From contig CAMQOJ010000112.1 of NCBI GenBank assembly GCA_947003375.1, forward strand, positions 1 through 10,473: a DNA stretch of 10,473 nucleotides, in the 5' to 3' direction. Position numbers and translations under genes: made by a program. Source of the DNA: an uncultured Lachnospiraceae bacterium (GTDB lineage Bacteria > Bacillota > Clostridia > Lachnospirales > Lachnospiraceae). The notes below the pieces were generated by a model. That model saw nothing but the letters and a program-made list of their open reading frames with translations, was not told where the DNA came from and did not search any database. Positions 6,851-10,473 of the stretch are shown here, in pieces (positions within the stretch are counted from its first letter, which is position 1; the number at the start of each line of letters is the position of its first letter).

Positions 6851-8539
6851 TTACTGCGCCATATACCTGTCGTAAGCATCCGTGTAAATCTGAATCAGGC
6901 GCTCTAATCCCATGGCGTTGAGCTGCTCAACATAAGCATCCCATTCCTCGTCGATGCCGCCCTCCGTAATCCATTTCGCCCGGGTACTCTCCACATACTT
7001 GTCGATGTCGGTGGTAAGGGTAGGCCTCTCCTCGTTCTCTTCATTGGTGAACATCACGTTGGGATAAGGCGTGGTAACGGTATCCTCCGCGATCTTGCTG
7101 TCTTCTACCTTCTTGCCGTCACCGCTTTCTGTGGAAAGCTTCACATTCTTTTCGAACTCGCTGCTGACATACTTAGGTCCGAAATCACGCAGGCTGGAAT
7201 CCCAGTACCATGCGTCCGCGCTGGTCCCCTCGGGGGGATCGTTCAGGGTATAGGTTCCGTCGTCATGCTTGGTGATGACGTTTCCGATGCCCCCCCAGAA
7301 ATTTTGGATGCTGGCCTCGCCGGTATAGAACAGGTCGATCCACTTCGCCGCCACCTCCGGGTTCTCGCAGAAGGTGGTAATCATGACTTCGTTCCTTACG
7401 ATACTGGAGACGCCGTTGACATCGCCGCCGGTATAGCATTTTCCGTCAGGACCTGCGATAGGCGGGATGATGGTATATTCGGAAGACCACTGTCCGAAGT
7501 TGGAATCTGCCGTCCAGGCGTATTCAAGTCCTACCCTGGACACATTGGGATCCTGACGCTTCGCTGTCAGCATGGCATCGTCCTGCGTAAAGGCCTCCGG
7601 ATCGATGATTCCTTCCGCATACAGTTTATTCAGCCACTTCAATCCTTCCTTATATGCTTCACAGGTAGGATAATAGGTCAGGGAACCGTCCTCATTGACT
7701 AACATTTTGTAGCCATTGAGGTCCGTGATGCCCCAGGGGTTCAGGAGATCCATGGAAATTCCCTTGGAACCGGAAATGGGAATCTCATCATTGGGGTCGC
7801 CGTTGCCGTTGGCGTCCTGCTCCTTAAATGCCTTCAGCACTTCGTAGAGCTCGTCCACATTGGTAGGCACTTCCAGGTTCAGATTGTCCAGCCACTGCTT
7901 ATTGATAATCGGCTGGTTGCAGGACTTGGGACGAAGGGGAAGGTTCTTTCCCATGGAATACATCTGTCCGTCAGGGAAGGTACAGACCTTCTTCAGGTCA
8001 GGCATCTCCTCCAGGGCCTTCTTATAGTTGGGCATGTACTGGTCGATCAGGTCGTCCAGGGGCATGAACAGCTCAGAGTTGTTCATGATGTCCGCGTCGT
8101 TGAAGGTCTGGTTGCCGAAGATGATGTCCGGCAGCTCGCCACCTGCCAGCATGATTCCCTTCTGCTCGCCCCAGTCGTTCAGGGACTGCACCTGCCATTC
8201 GATGTGCACATTGGTCTCTGCTTCCAGCTGCTGCAGGAATTCATTGTTGGTGAAGCTGTCGCCCATGTTTCCCCAGCGGGTGGTAAGCACCGTCAGGGTC
8301 ACAGGCTCTTCGGTAATCTGCATGCCCGACCCACCGGCGCTTTCCTGGGAGCCGTCGGCCTCCCCCGCGTCCGCGCCGTCCGCTTCCTCCTCAGAGGGAG
8401 CCTCCTCCTGCGAGGAACCGGACGCCTCTTCCTTAGATCCGCCCTGGGACTCCTGGCCACTGTCCTTACCGCCGCAGGCTGAAAGCGAAAGCGTCAGCGT
8501 AGCCGCGAGCATAAGGCTGAGAACCTTTTTCATTTTCAT
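6851..8539 (-). CDS. Extracellular solute-binding lipoprotein of a sugar ABC importer (LplA/YtcQ-like)
   Basis: A 562-residue substrate-binding lipoprotein, expected to sit on the outer face of the membrane and deliver an oligosaccharide to the two permeases encoded just upstream. The signal peptide runs MKMKKVLSLMLAATLTLSLS, and the lipobox LSAC places the lipidated Cys at residue 22. Residues 23-75 form a low-complexity Ser/Glu/Gly/Ala/Asp tether, then the family-1-type binding fold begins (VTLTVLTTRWG). DANGNGDPNDE (242-252) resembles the EF-hand-like calcium loop found in large members of this group. The size and the pairing with LplB/LplC-type permeases fit the large oligosaccharide-binding clade rather than small maltose-binding types. 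The start at 8539 has AAGGAGG eight bases upstream. The gene follows the LplC-type permease after 70 bases and is followed by the 13-bp hairpin at 6775-6814, consistent with its higher required dose. The ligand cannot be read from the sequence. Confidence 0.95.
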   Translation of the reverse strand: MKMKKVLSLMLAATLTLSLSACGGKDSGQESQGGSKEEASGSSQEEAPSEEEADGADAGEADGSQESAGGSGMQITEEPVTLTVLTTRWGNMGDSFTNNEFLQQLEAETNVHIEWQVQSLNDWGEQKGIMLAGGELPDIIFGNQTFNDADIMNNSELFMPLDDLIDQYMPNYKKALEEMPDLKKVCTFPDGQMYSMGKNLPLRPKSCNQPIINKQWLDNLNLEVPTNVDELYEVLKAFKEQDANGNGDPNDEIPISGSKGISMDLLNPWGITDLNGYKMLVNEDGSLTYYPTCEAYKEGLKWLNKLYAEGIIDPEAFTQDDAMLTAKRQDPNVSRVGLEYAWTADSNFGQWSSEYTIIPPIAGPDGKCYTGGDVNGVSSIVRNEVMITTFCENPEVAAKWIDLFYTGEASIQNFWGGIGNVITKHDDGTYTLNDPPEGTSADAWYWDSSLRDFGPKYVSSEFEKNVKLSTESGDGKKVEDSKIAEDTVTTPYPNVMFTNEENEERPTLTTDIDKYVESTRAKWITEGGIDEEWDAYVEQLNAMGLERLIQIYTDAYDRYMAQ

Positions 8540-8609
8540 ACTTCTTTCCTCCTTTTGATTGCATATGTTTGGTTGCTTATTTGCTGCATATTGATGGGAA
8601 TGACCGAGG

Positions 8610-9515
8610 TCATCCTTTTACCGCTCCAATCATGACGCCCTGGTTGAAGTATTTCTGTACGAACGGATAGAAGCACATTATCGGCAAGGTGGATACGATG
8701 ATGACCGAATAGCGCATCAGGTTGGAAAGCCGGATTGCGATCTGCATGGCCTCGCCGCTTCCGAAGGACATCTGCATGTTGCTGGTAATCAGGATGTTCC
8801 TTAAGATCAGCTGCAGCGGATACTTGTCGGCGTCCTTTAAGTAAATCAGCGCGTTGAAATAGGAGTTCCACAATCCTACCGCCGTCCACAGCCCGATGAC
8901 GGCCAGAATCGCCTTGGACAGGGGCACCACTATTTTGAAGAAATAGCGCAGGTTCCCGCATCCGTCTATCTTGGCGGCATCGTTGAGCTCCTCCGGTATG
9001 GTGGTCTCAAAGAAGGTTCTCGCCACGATGATGTTGTAGGTGGACACCGCGAACGGGACGATCATCACCGCATAGGTGTTGTACAGATGAAAATCCTTTA
9101 CCGTCAGGAAGGTGGGTATCAGGCCTCCGTTGAAGAACATGGTAAAGATGAAGAGGAGCATCAGGAACCTGCGCCCCACCAAATCCTTCCTGGAAAGCGC
9201 ATATGCCGCGAAAATATTGACTATCATTGCGAATATGGTTCCCGCCACTGTATATAGGATGGTGTTCCTGTACCCAATCCATATCTCGCTGTGCTTCAAT
9301 ATCTCCTCATAGCCGTCCAGGGTGAATTCCTTGGGCCAGAGCCATACCTGGCCGCTGGCCACTGCGGAGGGGTCACTGAAGGACGCGATTACCACAAAAT
9401 ACAAGGGATACACTACCAGGATCAATAGCGCAATCGACAATAGATACAGCATAAACTGGAATGCCTTGTCCGCGCCGCTCTTCTTCACTTTCTTGGTCGC
9501 TGCTATCGCTGCCAT
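8610..9515 (-). CDS. Carbohydrate ABC transporter permease, LplC/YtcP-like
   Basis: A 301-residue inner-membrane permease that pairs with the LplB-type subunit to form the sugar channel. About six hydrophobic segments are visible (roughly residues 20-42, 85-107, 115-137, 147-167, 200-222 and 267-287). The cytoplasmic EAA loop, which docks the ATPase, is IPEELNDAAKIDGCGNLRYF (173-192) followed by KIVVPLS. Length and the ending (FVQKYFNQGVMIGAVKG) are typical of the LplC/YtcP group. The ATG at 9515 is chosen because AGGAGG ends seven bases upstream; it begins 15 bases after the preceding permease gene, indicating tight co-expression. An ATG five bases upstream is out of frame and closes after five codons. 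No ATPase gene is nearby. Confidence 0.95.
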   Translation of the reverse strand: MAAIAATKKVKKSGADKAFQFMLYLLSIALLILVVYPLYFVVIASFSDPSAVASGQVWLWPKEFTLDGYEEILKHSEIWIGYRNTILYTVAGTIFAMIVNIFAAYALSRKDLVGRRFLMLLFIFTMFFNGGLIPTFLTVKDFHLYNTYAVMIVPFAVSTYNIIVARTFFETTIPEELNDAAKIDGCGNLRYFFKIVVPLSKAILAVIGLWTAVGLWNSYFNALIYLKDADKYPLQLILRNILITSNMQMSFGSGEAMQIAIRLSNLMRYSVIIVSTLPIMCFYPFVQKYFNQGVMIGAVKG

Positions 9516-9530
9516 TTCATCTCCTCCTTT

Positions 9531-10473
9531 CTACCACAGGCTGTTCTCGCTAAGCCGCTTGGAAATCTCGTTGACGGTGATCAGGAGCACGAAGTTCACG
9601 ATGGTGCTGAACAGGTTGATGGCTGCCGAGTAGCTGTACTGGGTGTTGATCACACCGATTTTGTACACATAGGTGGAGATGACCTCGCTGCTTGACAGGT
9701 TAAGGTCGTTCTGCATCAGGTATACCTTCTCGAAACCCAGGTTCATCAGATTGCCCATCCTCATGATCAGCATAATCACCGCTGTGGGCATCAACATGGG
9801 GATATCCACGTGCCTGATTTTCTGGAGGGCAGTGGCCCCGTCCACCGTGGCCGCCTCGTAGAGGCTTGGGTCTACCCCCGCAAGGGCCGCCAGGAAGATG
9901 ATGCTGTCCCATCCCGCATGCTGCCAGACGTCCGTCCACACGTACAGATGCTTGAAGGCCCCTGCGCTTCCCATCAGGTTGGGCGCCTCGAAGCCCAGCG
10001 CGTTGCAGATGGCGCCGAACACGCCGCTTCCGGGGGAGAGCAGCAGTGTGATCAGGCCTACCATGACCACCGTGGAAATGAAATGGGGCATGTATGTAAT
10101 GGTCTGGAAAATCTTGCGGTATCTCCCGTCCCGCATCTGGTTGATGCCCAGGGCCAATATGATTGGCACCGGGAAGACGAGCAGCCCGTAGATTGTGATA
10201 ATCAGGGTATTCTTAATCGTAGTGCCGAACTGGAAGGAATCGAAGAACTTCTTGAAGTACTTGAACCAGGGGTCGGCCCAGGCGCTTCCCAGGATTCCCT
10301 TTGCGGCCTTGTACTCTTTGAAGGATATCAGCACCCCATACATAGGTCTATACGAAAACAGAAACAACAGTATCAACGCCGGAAGCAGCATGAGGTACAG
10401 ACCCCAGTTCCTTCGGATACGGAGCCACAGACCCGCCTTGCTAGATTCCTTTTTGCTTTGCGATTTGACATTT
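9531..10473 (-). CDS. Sugar ABC transporter permease, LplB-like (5' end outside window)
   Basis: Inner-membrane permease, partner of the LplC-type subunit. The reading frame stays open to the right edge: 27 codons lie upstream of the first internal ATG (10391), and they encode a basic stretch ending LWLRIRRNWGLYL directly before the first membrane helix, which is the usual LplB N-terminus. The true start is therefore probably just beyond 10473, and 313 residues are visible. Counted from that internal Met, the protein shows YRPMYGVLISFKEY (14-27), the segment between the first helix and the periplasmic region typical of this family, several membrane helices, and the EAA loop DPSLYEAATVDGATALQKIR (174-193) with DIPMLMPT following. 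It is the most upstream gene seen; its promoter must lie outside the window. Confidence 0.93.
   Translation of the reverse strand, partial: NVKSQSKKESSKAGLWLRIRRNWGLYLMLLPALILLFLFSYRPMYGVLISFKEYKAAKGILGSAWADPWFKYFKKFFDSFQFGTTIKNTLIITIYGLLVFPVPIILALGINQMRDGRYRKIFQTITYMPHFISTVVMVGLITLLLSPGSGVFGAICNALGFEAPNLMGSAGAFKHLYVWTDVWQHAGWDSIIFLAALAGVDPSLYEAATVDGATALQKIRHVDIPMLMPTAVIMLIMRMGNLMNLGFEKVYLMQNDLNLSSSEVISTYVYKIGVINTQYSYSAAINLFSTIVNFVLLITVNEISKRLSENSLW

Noticed and set aside
8600..8613. Short dyad ATGACC-GA-GGTCAT overlapping the stop codon of the LplC-type gene
   Set aside because: Only six bases per arm with a two-base centre, no T-tract and no promoter near it; probably chance.

Overview
The window looks like a carbohydrate-uptake and breakdown locus of a GC-rich gut Firmicute, most likely a member of the Lachnospiraceae or a close relative. 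This is an inference from three things: strong AGGAGG-type ribosome binding sites before the genes, a Gram-positive-style sugar importer (lipoprotein plus LplB/LplC permeases, no ATPase gene alongside), and the style of the enzymes. All seven convincing genes lie on the minus strand, so the locus reads from right to left. There is no sign of phage, IS element, CRISPR, tRNA or rRNA.

Main operon (10473 down to 2298): an LplB-type permease that begins just outside the right edge, an LplC-type permease, a large solute-binding lipoprotein, and two unlike family-31 glycoside hydrolases. Gaps are short (15, 70, 116 and 30 bases). The longest gap holds a strong 13-bp hairpin without a T-tract just after the binding-protein gene. 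The operon ends in a rho-independent terminator at about 2229-2276, whose stem competes with a second, overlapping 12-bp stem.

Second unit (2162 down to 116): a near-consensus extended -10 promoter with a CcpA/CRP-like dyad upstream, a leader of about 195 nt with three predicted hairpins, a small coiled-coil protein of unknown function, and a family-29 alpha-L-fucosidase. It is closed by a perfect 10-bp bidirectional terminator at 34-83.

Likely joint function (inference): the importer brings in an oligosaccharide, and cytoplasmic exo-enzymes (two GH31 alpha-glycosidases and a GH29 fucosidase, none with a signal peptide) trim alpha-linked sugars and fucose. Host mucin or milk glycans, or fucosylated plant glycans, are possible substrates; the sequence alone does not decide. 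The best candidates for something new are the regulatory region at 2040-2280, the orphan coiled-coil gene co-transcribed with a fucosidase, and the extra C-terminal helical module on the second GH31 enzyme.
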